From positions 1-64,000 of the forward strand of contig CANRTU010000012.1 in assembly GCA_947642745.1 (NCBI GenBank): a stretch of 64,000 nt of DNA. The letters run 5' to 3'. The stretch is from an uncultured Eubacterium sp. GTDB taxonomy: Bacteria; Bacillota; Clostridia; Lachnospirales; Lachnospiraceae. Below the pieces are notes generated by a model. It searched no databases, had not been told where the DNA came from, and saw only the letters and a list, made by a program, of their open reading frames with translations. Position numbers and translations under genes: made by a program. Positions 46,948 through 55,498 of this stretch are shown in pieces (the first letter of the stretch is position 1; every line of letters begins with the position of its first letter).

Positions 46948-49329
46948 TTATTTAAATTCCACAATGGTAACGCCGGAGTCGCCTTCCCCGAATTCTCCCA
47001 GATGATAAGAATCTACATATTTTACACGTCTTAAATGGGAGTGGACCGCATTGCGCAGGGCGCCAGTGCCTTTGCCGTGGACAATGCGTACCGGAGACAG
47101 ATGGGACAGATAAGCGTCATCCAGATATTTGTCCAGTGCAATGAGCGCCTCGTCCACAGTCTTTCCGATCAGCATCAGTTCGGCTGAAATGCTGGCGCTT
47201 TTGGAAAGAGCCATTTTGCCGGCGCTGGTTTTGGCAAATTTTTTTGCGGAGCCTGCAGTATCTTCTTCAATCAGTACAAGATCACTGATATTGACCTGGG
47301 TACGCAGAATGCCCATCTGTACAAACAGATCTCCCTTTGCGTTTGGCAGGGTGGATACGATGCCCCGCTGGTTGAGGGTGAGCACCTGCACAGCATCTCC
47401 CGGGCGGAGTTTTTCCGGGGCTTTTTTATTTACGGCAGGCCGTTTCTGGTGTCTGGAATTATGCGCCTGCGTTTCATTCATTTTATTTCGTAACATACTG
47501 CGTTCTTTTTCCAGTTCACTGGCCGTAGGATTGGTTGTGCCAAACTTGTTGAAATTACGGATACTGGCATCGGCCAGATCCTTGGCTTCTTTGAGAATGT
47601 CATAGGCCTGTTCCCTGGCTTCCTGCAGTATTTTCTCCCGGCGGCTGTCCAGCTTTTCCTGTTTATTTTCTGTCTGCTTTTGCAACTTCTGGATTTCCTT
47701 TTTGTACTGCTCAATTTCCAGGCGTTCTTTTTCTATGGTAATACGGCTGTTTTCCAGACTGGCAATCAGATCTTCAAAATCCTGTTCCCCGGATGTAATA
47801 CGGGTCTTTGCGTCTGCGATAATATCCTGCGGCAGTCCCAGTTTCCCGGAAATGGCAAAGGCGTTACTTTTACCGGGGATACCGATCAGAAGCCGGTAGG
47901 TTGGACTGAGCGTTCCCACATCGAACTCGCAGCAGGCATTCTGGACGCCTTCGGTGGAAAGGGCAAACACTTTCAGTTCACTGTAATGGGTCGTTGCCAT
48001 GGCGCATACGCCCTGTTCATGCAGTTTTGTCAGGATGGAAATAGCCAGGGCGGCTCCCTCCGTAGGGTCTGTACCGGAACACAGCTCGTCAAACAGAACG
48101 AGGGAATCCGGCGTTACTTTTTTTAGTATTGATACGATATTGGTCATATGGGATGAAAAGGTACTTAAATTCTGTTCAATACTTTGTTCATCACCAATGT
48201 CCGCAAACACATTTTGAAAAATGGCCAGTTCGGAGCGGTCTCCTGCCGGAATATGGAGGCCGGCCTGTCCCATTAATGTCAGCAGTCCCACGGTTTTTAA
48301 GGATACGGTTTTGCCTCCGGTATTAGGGCCGGTAACGACCAGCAGGCGGAATTCATCTCCCAGCATAATATCAATAGGCACAACGGTTTTTTTATTGAGC
48401 AGCGGATGGCGGCCACGGCGGATATGGATATATCCCCTGGTATTAAATACCGGAGCGGTTCCGTTATAATCCTGCGCCAGCTCCGCTTTGGCGAAAATGA
48501 AATCCAGTGTGGTCAGCAGCCTGTAATCAGAAAGCAGCGCCTCACTGTAACCGGCCACCTGATTGCTCAGATCCGCTATAATTTTTTCGATTTCTTCCTG
48601 TTCTTTTAAATATAGTTCCTTTAATTCATTGTTCAGATTGACAATTCCCGCCGGTTCGATAAAGAGGGTGGAGCCGGAAGAGGACTGGTCGTGGATCATG
48701 CCGGGCACCTGGTTTTTGTATTCTGCCCTGACTGGCAGACAATAGCGGTCCCCACGCATGGTAATAACGGCGTCCTGCAGATAGGTGCGGGTGGTGGAAT
48801 TGTTCAGTATTCTGGTCATCTGGGTGTGTATCCGGTCGTTCATTCCATGAATGCCTCTGCGAATGGATTTTAAACGGCTGCTGGCATCGTCAGCAATCTC
48901 ATCTTCGGATATAATGCAGCGGCGTATTTCGTCCAGGAGGGGCGTCAGCGGATCTATTGCCCGGAAGCTTTCGTCCAGCGTATCGGAAGGGGCGTCCTCC
49001 CGTTCCTTTCTGCCATACGCCCGGACCCGTTTTGCCACGTCCAGCAGGGAAGCAATGTGCAGCAGTTCTTCAATGCTTAAAATGCCGCCGGCTTCCAGGC
49101 GTTTCAGGGAAAATCCCACTTTGTGAATCCCGCTGAAAGAAATACTGCCTCTGCGCATAATACGGGAAAGGGCTGCCGCTGTCTCCGCCTGGGCCTGTTC
49201 GATGACCGTTTGATCCACTGCTGGTTTTAAGCGCCTGCAGTGTTCCTTTGCCCAGTCAGAAGATGCGTGGGCAGACAGCTGTTCTATTATTTTATTATAT
49301 TCCAGAGTATGGAGTACTTTTTTATTCAT
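46948..49329 (-). CDS. mutS2: MutS2 (ribosome collision/recombination ATPase with Smr domain)
   Basis: 793 residues. It has the MutS core and clamp without the mismatch-recognition domain, Walker A GPNTGGKT (about residue 335), Walker B LVLFDELCSGTDP, a long charged coiled coil (about 520-630), a KOW-like segment and a C-terminal Smr nuclease-type domain (about 718-793) with IVHGKGTGALRNAV. In Bacillus this protein splits collided ribosomes; in other bacteria it blocks recombination. ATG 49329 with GAAAGGA upstream is preferred over the longer frame. The coupling to a two-component system is by position only. Confidence 0.93.
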   Translation of the reverse strand: MNKKVLHTLEYNKIIEQLSAHASSDWAKEHCRRLKPAVDQTVIEQAQAETAAALSRIMRRGSISFSGIHKVGFSLKRLEAGGILSIEELLHIASLLDVAKRVRAYGRKEREDAPSDTLDESFRAIDPLTPLLDEIRRCIISEDEIADDASSRLKSIRRGIHGMNDRIHTQMTRILNNSTTRTYLQDAVITMRGDRYCLPVRAEYKNQVPGMIHDQSSSGSTLFIEPAGIVNLNNELKELYLKEQEEIEKIIADLSNQVAGYSEALLSDYRLLTTLDFIFAKAELAQDYNGTAPVFNTRGYIHIRRGRHPLLNKKTVVPIDIMLGDEFRLLVVTGPNTGGKTVSLKTVGLLTLMGQAGLHIPAGDRSELAIFQNVFADIGDEQSIEQNLSTFSSHMTNIVSILKKVTPDSLVLFDELCSGTDPTEGAALAISILTKLHEQGVCAMATTHYSELKVFALSTEGVQNACCEFDVGTLSPTYRLLIGIPGKSNAFAISGKLGLPQDIIADAKTRITSGEQDFEDLIASLENSRITIEKERLEIEQYKKEIQKLQKQTENKQEKLDSRREKILQEAREQAYDILKEAKDLADASIRNFNKFGTTNPTASELEKERSMLRNKMNETQAHNSRHQKRPAVNKKAPEKLRPGDAVQVLTLNQRGIVSTLPNAKGDLFVQMGILRTQVNISDLVLIEEDTAGSAKKFAKTSAGKMALSKSASISAELMLIGKTVDEALIALDKYLDDAYLSHLSPVRIVHGKGTGALRNAVHSHLRRVKYVDSYHLGEFGEGDSGVTIVEFK

Positions 49330-49497
49330 CGTATCTGTCCTTTCTGAAAAATACATGAAAGGTGAATGTTCCCGCAGATATGCGTTATGTGGCAGTATGC
49401 ACGGTATCATGCGGACAGTCACCATAAAATCTATTTTATTTTAACCTATATTCTGAGAAGAGAAAAGCAATTATTAAAAGAAAAATCACATATTTTC

Positions 49498-49526
49498 TTG
49501 AAATAAATGGCATTTCCTCGTATAAT
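49498..49526 (+). promoter_or_regulatory. Sigma-A promoter of the HtrA-like gene
   Basis: TTGAAA (49498-49503) and a perfect TATAAT (49521-49526) with a 17-bp spacer, 57 bp before the start codon. Confidence 0.8.
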
Positions 49527-49582
49527 CTTAACAGAAGGTATCGAAAAACGGGAACTGAAAAGAACAAAAGAGGGATTTTTTC

Positions 49583-50893
49583 ATGCCACACAGGGAAGCG
49601 CCAGATTTTATCAGGGAAAAGATTAAGGACAAACCATTGAGGAAGAAGAAGCTTTTGCACAAAGGCATTGCGACGATGGGATACGCCATATTGTTTGGAT
49701 TCGTTTCATGCCTTGTTTTTTGTGTATTAAGACCGGTGATTGAGCCCTGGTTTGAAACGGAGCCGGATCCCCAGTTTGAGATTCCGAAAGATACGCTGAC
49801 AGACAGCGACCAGGGAGACGATTCGCCCGGGGACCAGAATGAACAGGAAGTGTCTGGCGGGGCGAAAAAAGGCAGCAAATCCAATCAGAATACAGTCTAT
49901 ATTACAAAAAAGCAGTCAATGACGCTGGATGACTTCCAGATGCTGCAAAACAAGCTGTATCTGATTGGAAACCGGGTAAACCGTTCTGTAGTGACAGTTA
50001 CCGGGGTCCGGGAGGGCATGGACATATTTGAATCTCCATATGAGGCTTCGGGACAGGCTTCGGGACTGATTATCGGCAATAACGGGCGGGAGCTGCTGGT
50101 TCTGACGGAATATGAAGTGATCCGTGAGGTGAAATCTGTCCGGATTACTTTTATTGACAATCAGACGCTGGAAGCAGAAATAAAAAAATATGACGCCAAT
50201 ACAGGGATCGCCATACTGAAAGTACCGGTAGAAAAAATTTCAAAAGATACTATAAACCAGATTGATGTGGCTGTACTTGGCAATTCCCTGCAGACCAGAC
50301 AGGGAAAAATGGTGGTGGCGCTGGGAAGCCCCCTGGGAACCAGTTATTCTATCCTGACTGGCAACATTACTTCCGTGACTAATACAATTACGACGCAGGA
50401 TCACAATTATACCGTATTTACGACTAATATAGTAACAAATGAACGGGGTAACGGTGTACTGGTAAATACGGATGGAGAGGTAATCGGACTGTTTTTGAAG
50501 TCCGCCAGTTTTAAAATGGAACAGAATACGCTTACGGCGGTATCAGTCTCAGAGCTGAAGGGAGTGATTGAAATGCTTTCCAACGGGCAGAACATTCCTT
50601 ATATCGGCATTAAGGGAAGTACGGTGACGGATGCGGTTTCCAGGGAGTACGACATTCCGAAAGGGGTCTATATCAAAGAAGCGGTGATGGATTCGCCGGC
50701 AATGACGGCAGGGCTCCAGAACGGGGATGTAATTGTAGAGATGGACGGGCAGAAAATTGCTACCATGGAGGATTACCAGCAGAAACTGCTGGGACTGAAG
50801 AAAGGCAGTGAGGTAAAGATCACGGTAAACCGGCAGGGTACAAAGGAGTATAAAAAGTATACCTGTAAAGTGGAAGTCGGGGTATTACGATAA
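49583..50893 (+). CDS. HtrA-like membrane protein with degenerate protease domain and PDZ domain (pseudoprotease)
   Basis: 436 residues. A cytoplasmic basic N-terminus is followed by one transmembrane helix (about 31-52), an acidic Gly/Ser/Asp linker, a trypsin-like domain (about 125-320) and a PDZ domain (about 335-430). The fold is recognisable as DegP/HtrA from ASGLIIGNNG, YDANTGIAILKV and GKMVVALGSPLGTSYSILTG. The triad is lost: where HtrA has TNNHVV this has TEYEVI (His to Glu), DxxTDLAVLKV is DANTGIAILKV (Asp to Gly), and GNSGG is GNG-V with no serine. PDZ residues are kept. It probably works as a binding or scaffold protein outside the membrane. The YhaM-like gene follows by 47 bp. Confidence 0.85.
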   Translation: MPHREAPDFIREKIKDKPLRKKKLLHKGIATMGYAILFGFVSCLVFCVLRPVIEPWFETEPDPQFEIPKDTLTDSDQGDDSPGDQNEQEVSGGAKKGSKSNQNTVYITKKQSMTLDDFQMLQNKLYLIGNRVNRSVVTVTGVREGMDIFESPYEASGQASGLIIGNNGRELLVLTEYEVIREVKSVRITFIDNQTLEAEIKKYDANTGIAILKVPVEKISKDTINQIDVAVLGNSLQTRQGKMVVALGSPLGTSYSILTGNITSVTNTITTQDHNYTVFTTNIVTNERGNGVLVNTDGEVIGLFLKSASFKMEQNTLTAVSVSELKGVIEMLSNGQNIPYIGIKGSTVTDAVSREYDIPKGVYIKEAVMDSPAMTAGLQNGDVIVEMDGQKIATMEDYQQKLLGLKKGSEVKITVNRQGTKEYKKYTCKVEVGVLR

Positions 50894-50940
50894 GGCTGCG
50901 GATAGTGATGAAGAGGAGGATAAAGAATGGAGGCAGAATC

Positions 50941-51888
50941 ATGCACTATATAGAGGTATTACGTGAAGGCGAGCGTATCAATGAAATTTATCTGTGCAAA
51001 AATAAGCAGCCATCGCTGACAAAAGCGGGAAAGCCGTTTGTGTCGCTGACGCTGCAGGATAAAACGGGAACGCTGGACGCAAAGATCTGGGACCCGGGGT
51101 CTCTTGGCATTGATGATTTTGAAAAACTGGATTATATTAACGTAGTAGGCGATGTGACCAGTTTTCAGGGAGCGCTGCAGTTAAATGTAAAGCGGGTCCG
51201 GAAAGCCCAGTCCGGAGAATACGACCCAAAGGAATATCTGCCGGTGAGCAAATACGATATGGATCAGATGTATGCGCATCTGATGTCGCTGATACAGAAA
51301 ACGGAAAACCAGTATTTAAAGCAGTTATCGCTGCATTTTTTTGGAGATGGAGAATTTGCGGAAGCTTTTAAGTTTCATTCTGCGGCTAAGACCATGCATC
51401 ATGGTTTTGTGGGCGGGCTGCTGCAGCATACGCTGAGTGTGGCAATGTTATGTGAAAATTTTGCCGCCCATTATAAAGTGCTGAACCGTGATCTGCTTGT
51501 TACAGCCGCAATTTTTCACGATGTGGGAAAGTTAAAAGAAATTTCCCGTTTTCCGGAAAATGATTATACAGATGAAGGGCAGCTGCTGGGGCATATTATT
51601 ATCGGAACCAGCCTGCTGTCTGCGCAGATTGCGCAGATACCCGGATTTCCGCAAAAGCTGGCGGATGAGCTGATTCACTGCATTCTGGCCCACCATGGCG
51701 AGCTGGAGTATGGATCACCGAAAAAACCGGCGCTGGCGGAAGCGCTGATACTAAGTTTCGCAGATAATATGGATGCCAAAATGGAGGCTATGGAAGAGGC
51801 GTTTGGAAATGCGGCGGAAGGCAGCACAGACTGGCTCGGCTTTAACCGGTCGTTTGACTCCAATATCAGAAAAACAGGGAGCTGGTAA
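50941..51888 (+). CDS. YhaM-like 3'-5' exoribonuclease (OB fold plus HD domain)
   Basis: 315 residues, the length of YhaM. An N-terminal OB-fold domain (about 10-90, with FVSLTLQDKTGTLDAKIWD) is followed by an HD phosphohydrolase-type nuclease domain (HHGFVGGLLQHTLSVAMLC, then IFHDVGKLKEI with the HD pair, then HCILAHHGELEYGSPKKP). YhaM degrades ssDNA/RNA from the 3' end. ATG 50941 with GGAGG seven bases upstream is the start; the earlier in-frame ATG at 50905 has poorer context. Confidence 0.9.
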   Translation: MHYIEVLREGERINEIYLCKNKQPSLTKAGKPFVSLTLQDKTGTLDAKIWDPGSLGIDDFEKLDYINVVGDVTSFQGALQLNVKRVRKAQSGEYDPKEYLPVSKYDMDQMYAHLMSLIQKTENQYLKQLSLHFFGDGEFAEAFKFHSAAKTMHHGFVGGLLQHTLSVAMLCENFAAHYKVLNRDLLVTAAIFHDVGKLKEISRFPENDYTDEGQLLGHIIIGTSLLSAQIAQIPGFPQKLADELIHCILAHHGELEYGSPKKPALAEALILSFADNMDAKMEAMEEAFGNAAEGSTDWLGFNRSFDSNIRKTGSW

Positions 51889-52301
51889 CATGTTCCTCCG
51901 GCCGGAATAATTTCTGAAATGTTTCTGGCAGAAGATGGTATGCGTCTGTCATATCAAATGAAACAGATGATGATGAACCCCACAGTCGTGTATAAAACTG
52001 ATGTGATAACCGGACAGGAACAGGGGTGTTGTAAAGCCGGTGTGGCGGAAACTGTACCGGATCAGCTATGTATATAAGTTGGAAATAAAAGTAAAATACA
52101 ATGGAAGTATCCGGCAGTCCATTGTATTTTTTATTGCTGGTAATATGCAGGGCAAAGCGGGCAGCCGAAGGGTATGGATGAATTTGCGGAGTCAGACTAT
52201 TTGCCGGAGTGATTATCCGGGGGCTAAAAAAGCAGAGCCGGGCATCTGCAGGTACAGGGTAATGAATGGTGAATCTGATTATAAAAAGGACAGGGTAAGA
52301 C
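51889..52301 (+). other. 413-bp gap with terminator at 52093-52133
   Basis: A 13-bp perfect stem (52093-52105 with 52118-52130) followed by six T residues ends the upstream unit about 205 nt past the stop. Nothing else recognisable is present before rlmD. Confidence 0.7.
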
Positions 52302-53681
52302 ATGAATAAGAATGATAGTATTGAATTATTAATAGAAGATATAAGCGCAGATGGTTCCGGTGTGGGAAAACTGGACGGAATGGCTTTTTTTGTGAAAGAT
52401 GCGCTGACTGGGGATCTGGTCAGCGCCAAAATTACGAAACTGAAAAAAAATTACGGCTATGCCAGGCTGATGGAGATTTTACAACCTTCGCCGCACCGTG
52501 TGGAACCGGAATGTGCGCTACACAGACAGTGCGGCGGCTGCCAGCTTCAGGCGCTGTCTTATGACAAGCAGCTGGAATACAAAGTCAGAAAAGTACGGGG
52601 CGCCCTGGAGAGGATCGGCGGTTTTGCTCCGGAGGAGATTGTGATGGAGCCGGTAGCCGGAATGACCAGGGGGTACCGTTACAGAAATAAGGCGCAGTTT
52701 CCAGTGGGGACTGACAAAAACGGTTGTCCGGCGGCTGGATTTTATGCGGCCAGGACACACAGTATTGTTCCGGTGGACGATTGTTTTCTCGGTGTGGAGC
52801 AGAACCGGGAAATTATGGAAAAGACTCTGGCATGGATGCGGCAGTATGGAATTGAGCCTTATGATGAGAAAACCGGAAGAGGGCTGGTGCGCCATGTTTT
52901 AATCCGTGCCGGGTTCCGGACGGGACAGCTGATGGTCTGTATTGTTATTAATGGCAATAAGCTTCCGCAGGCGGAGGCGCTGATAAAGCAGCTGGAACAA
53001 ATAAAAGGTATGCAGAGTATTTCCATCAGTATCAACAGACAGCGCAATAATGTCATTATGGGTGACGAGGTACGTACACTGTGGGGGACAGATTATATTG
53101 AAGACTTTATCAGAGACATGAAGTTTCAGATTTCTCCATTGTCTTTTTATCAGGTGAATCCGGCGCAGACGGAAGTATTATATGATACGGTACTGGAATA
53201 TGCAGGACTGAACGGGGATGAAGTAGTGTGGGATCTTTATTGCGGTATCGGAACCATTTCCCTGTTTCTGGCCCGTAAGGCCCGCCAGGTATACGGTGTG
53301 GAGATTGTACCGGGGGCGGTGGAAGACGCCAGAAAAAATGCGCAGGCAAACCAGATCAGGAATGCGGAATTTTTTATGGGTGATGCGGAAGAGGTGCTCC
53401 CACAATTTTATGAGCAGGAACAGCCGGATAACAGCCAGCATCCGCAGGTGATCGTGGTGGACCCGCCAAGGAAAGGATGCAGGGAGAGCCTGCTGGAAAC
53501 GATTGTGCGGGTACGGCCGGAGCGGGTGGTGTATGTCAGCTGTGATCCGGCTACGCTGGCAAGGGACCTGAAGTATTTGTGCGGGCAGGGATATGAGCTT
53601 AAACGGGTAAAGGTAGTGGATGTGTTCTGTCAGACGGTGCATACAGAATCAGTGGTGTGGATACAAAGGAAACATATCTAG
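52302..53681 (+). CDS. rlmD: 23S rRNA (uracil-C5)-methyltransferase, RlmD/RumA family
   Basis: 459 residues. An N-terminal TRAM domain (about 1-60), then the Fe-S cysteines C71, C77 and C80 (CALHRQCGGC) with a fourth further on (DDCFLG), a SAM domain (DLYCGIGTISLFLARKA) and the catalytic VSCDPATLARDL. It makes 5-methyluridine in 23S rRNA. The last codons carry an integration site: a near-identical 36-bp copy of 53640-53675 lies at 57599. The stop codon TAG is within the CTAG at which a MITE-like element begins. The encoded C-terminus WIQRKHI appears complete. Confidence 0.93.
   Translation: MNKNDSIELLIEDISADGSGVGKLDGMAFFVKDALTGDLVSAKITKLKKNYGYARLMEILQPSPHRVEPECALHRQCGGCQLQALSYDKQLEYKVRKVRGALERIGGFAPEEIVMEPVAGMTRGYRYRNKAQFPVGTDKNGCPAAGFYAARTHSIVPVDDCFLGVEQNREIMEKTLAWMRQYGIEPYDEKTGRGLVRHVLIRAGFRTGQLMVCIVINGNKLPQAEALIKQLEQIKGMQSISISINRQRNNVIMGDEVRTLWGTDYIEDFIRDMKFQISPLSFYQVNPAQTEVLYDTVLEYAGLNGDEVVWDLYCGIGTISLFLARKARQVYGVEIVPGAVEDARKNAQANQIRNAEFFMGDAEEVLPQFYEQEQPDNSQHPQVIVVDPPRKGCRESLLETIVRVRPERVVYVSCDPATLARDLKYLCGQGYELKRVKVVDVFCQTVHTESVVWIQRKHI
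53640..53675 (+). repeat. Left copy of 36-bp rlmD 3'-end direct repeat (candidate attL)
   Basis: 33 of 36 bases match 57599-57634 in the same orientation, including an unbroken 20-base run. It lies in the last codons of rlmD (HTESVVWIQRK). Confidence 0.75.
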
Positions 53682-53843
53682 TGTACTGTATCATTGATAC
53701 TCAGCCAAACCTCCCTGCTCAGGCTTCTATAGGACTGCGTTGCCTTCACTCAACGATGCCACCGCATCGCCTCGTTCAGGCGCCTTGCCGCTGAAAACCT
53801 GTTCAGCGGAGTTTTGACAGATATCAACGATACAATACACTAG
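53678..53843 (-). mobile_element. 166-bp MITE-like element, copy 1
   Basis: It runs from CTAG to CTAG with inverted ends (CTAGTGTA, GTATC, TTGATA). It matches the copy at 62346-62511 in opposite orientation with about five differences in 166 bases. No coding capacity. It contains sub-hairpins such as CCGCTGAA/TTCAGCGG. The CTAG flanks fit either a 4-bp target duplication or TA duplication at a CTAG target, as known for IS5- and IS630-type transposases. Confidence 0.85.
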
Positions 53844-53916
53844 AAATCCTTTGTTTTAGGCAATTTTATAGGCATTTTGTGTTTACAGAAGATGAGGAGG
53901 GAATAGGAATAAGAGG

Positions 53917-54105
53917 ATGGAGAAGTATTTTAAGGTTTCAGCGGTGGTTGATGTGGGGTGTGGGGTACAAAGGAATCTATTTAATGAAAAATTTGATATT
54001 AAGATTCAGTTGTTTGGAAATTCCGAACAACTGAAAAAGAGAGAAATGCTAGTGAATGTGGTGTTATGGTTTTTTACGATTTTGTTGAGGCTGGCAAAAT
54101 CGTAA
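53917..54105 (+). CDS. Small hypothetical protein, possibly a gene fragment
   Basis: A 62-residue frame, MEKYFKVSAVVDVG and so on, containing LFGNSEQLKKREM. A similar peptide (FVGNSDRFKKK) is encoded at 55402-55450 after the DUF1016 gene, so both may be remnants of one family. The RBS is poor. AT-rich, as is the rest of the island. Confidence 0.3.
   Translation: MEKYFKVSAVVDVGCGVQRNLFNEKFDIKIQLFGNSEQLKKREMLVNVVLWFFTILLRLAKS
54007..54033. repeat. 27-bp palindrome with GGAAATTCC core
   Basis: Thirteen bases on each side of a central A are complementary apart from one pair. The same core, as the perfect 15-bp palindrome GTCGGAAATTCCGAC, recurs at 55417-55431. Confidence 0.6.
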
Positions 54106-54255
54106 AAACATAAGAAATGGGCAAAATTGTAAGTGATTATGAGTTGATTTGAGAAATCTAAGTCAGTAGAATGTAATTCCAATACATGTGTGTGTTTAAA
54201 TTTGTCATATATTGCAGATTATGTAAAATTGGAAAAACCATTTGGAGGTATCAGA

Positions 54256-55379
54256 GTGAAGAATGAAAAAATGGAACTAATAGATAATAAAGAATTTCAG
54301 ACTTTATATGATAAATCAAAAAAACTGATTGATAGTGCCAGAAACAATATGGGACAAATGGCAAATACAATTACGGTACTCACAAGTTTTTTGTTAGGAA
54401 GATATATTGTTGAGCAGGAACAACAAGGAGCCGAGAGGGCGAAATATGGAGCTAAAATAGTAGATTCTCTGTCAGTATATCTGACAGAAGAGTATGGCAG
54501 GGGTTTTTCAAGAAGTAATGTTGCAGGAATGCGGCAGTTCTACATGTGTATAAAGACAGGGAAGATGAAATTATCCAGTCAGGAATTGGACAATTTGGAC
54601 AGGCATTTGAAATTATCCAATCAGGAATTGGACAATTGGAAATGGCATATAACAATATACCTTTTAAGCTCAGCTGGACGCATTATCAGGTGCTTATGCG
54701 TATAGAAGACAGAGATGAGAGAGATTTTTATGAGAAAGAGGCAATTCGTTCGAGTTGGGATGTAAATACTTTAAAAAGACAATTTCATTCCAGTTTATAT
54801 GAAAGGCTTGCATTAAGCTGGGATAAGAATGATGTAATGCGGCTGGCAAATGAGGGAGCTGTTCCGCAAAAACCGCAAGATATTTTGCATACGCCATATG
54901 TGTTAGAGTTTGCAGGTTTGGAGGATAAGGTTTCATATCATGAAAGTGATCTGGAATCAGCAGTAATAGATAAGATGCAAAAGTTTCTTTTAGAATTAGG
55001 AAAAGGATTTCTATTTGAACAGCGTCAAAAAAGATTCACATTTCATGATAAGAATTTTTATGTGGATTTGGTTCTGTATAATAGACTGTTAAGATGTTAT
55101 GTTCTCATCGATTTTAAAATTGATGAGCTTACACATCAGGATTTAGGTCAGATGCAGATGTATGTGAATTACTTTGATCGTTATGAAAGAGTTGAGAGTG
55201 AAAATCTGACAATTGGTATATTACTTTGCAAACAGAGTGATGAGGCTCTTGTGGACTTAACACTCCCAGAAAATGCAAACATTTATGCAAAAGAGTATAA
55301 ATTGTATCTGCCAGATAAAAAGTTATTACAGAAAAAATTGAAGGAATGGTTAGATGAGGAACGGAAAAATGATTTATAA
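54256..55379 (+). pseudogene. DUF1016/YhcG-type PDDEXK nuclease, frameshifted
   Basis: The N-terminal YhcG_N region (LIDNKEFQTLYDKSKKLIDS, VLTSFLLGRYIVEQEQQG, YGRGFSRSNVAGMRQFY) starts from GTG 54256 with GGAGG seven bases upstream. The frame shifts near 54541-54546 by one base; the rest (YKDREDEIIQSGIGQ, LSWTHYQVLMRIEDRDERDF, and the nuclease part FYVDLVLYNRLLRCYVLIDF then GQMQMYVNYFD) is in another frame and runs to 55379. The D...DxK pattern of a PDDEXK nuclease is kept. Two 14-residue copies of EIIQSGIGQ-type sequence follow the shift. Family members occur in mobile and defence contexts. Sequencing error cannot be excluded for a single indel. Confidence 0.8.
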
Positions 55380-55416
55380 TGTGTGAATGTGTGAGAATGA
55401 GATGAAATATCAATTT

Positions 55417-55431
55417 GTCGGAAATTCCGAC
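55417..55431. repeat. 15-bp perfect palindrome GTCGGAAATTCCGAC
   Basis: It lies between the DUF1016 and DUF262 pseudogenes and shares its core with the palindrome at 54007-54033. Confidence 0.55.
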
Positions 55432-55498
55432 AGGTTCAAGAAAAAGATATGATTTGATAATAAATTTGTATGATATTAGAAAAAGCGGAGAGATACAT

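Noticed and set aside
53682-53916. C-terminal truncation of RlmD by the MITE
   Set aside because: The protein ends WIQRKHI with a stop in the target CTAG; the pre-insertion site would give the same stop, so the element does not truncate it.
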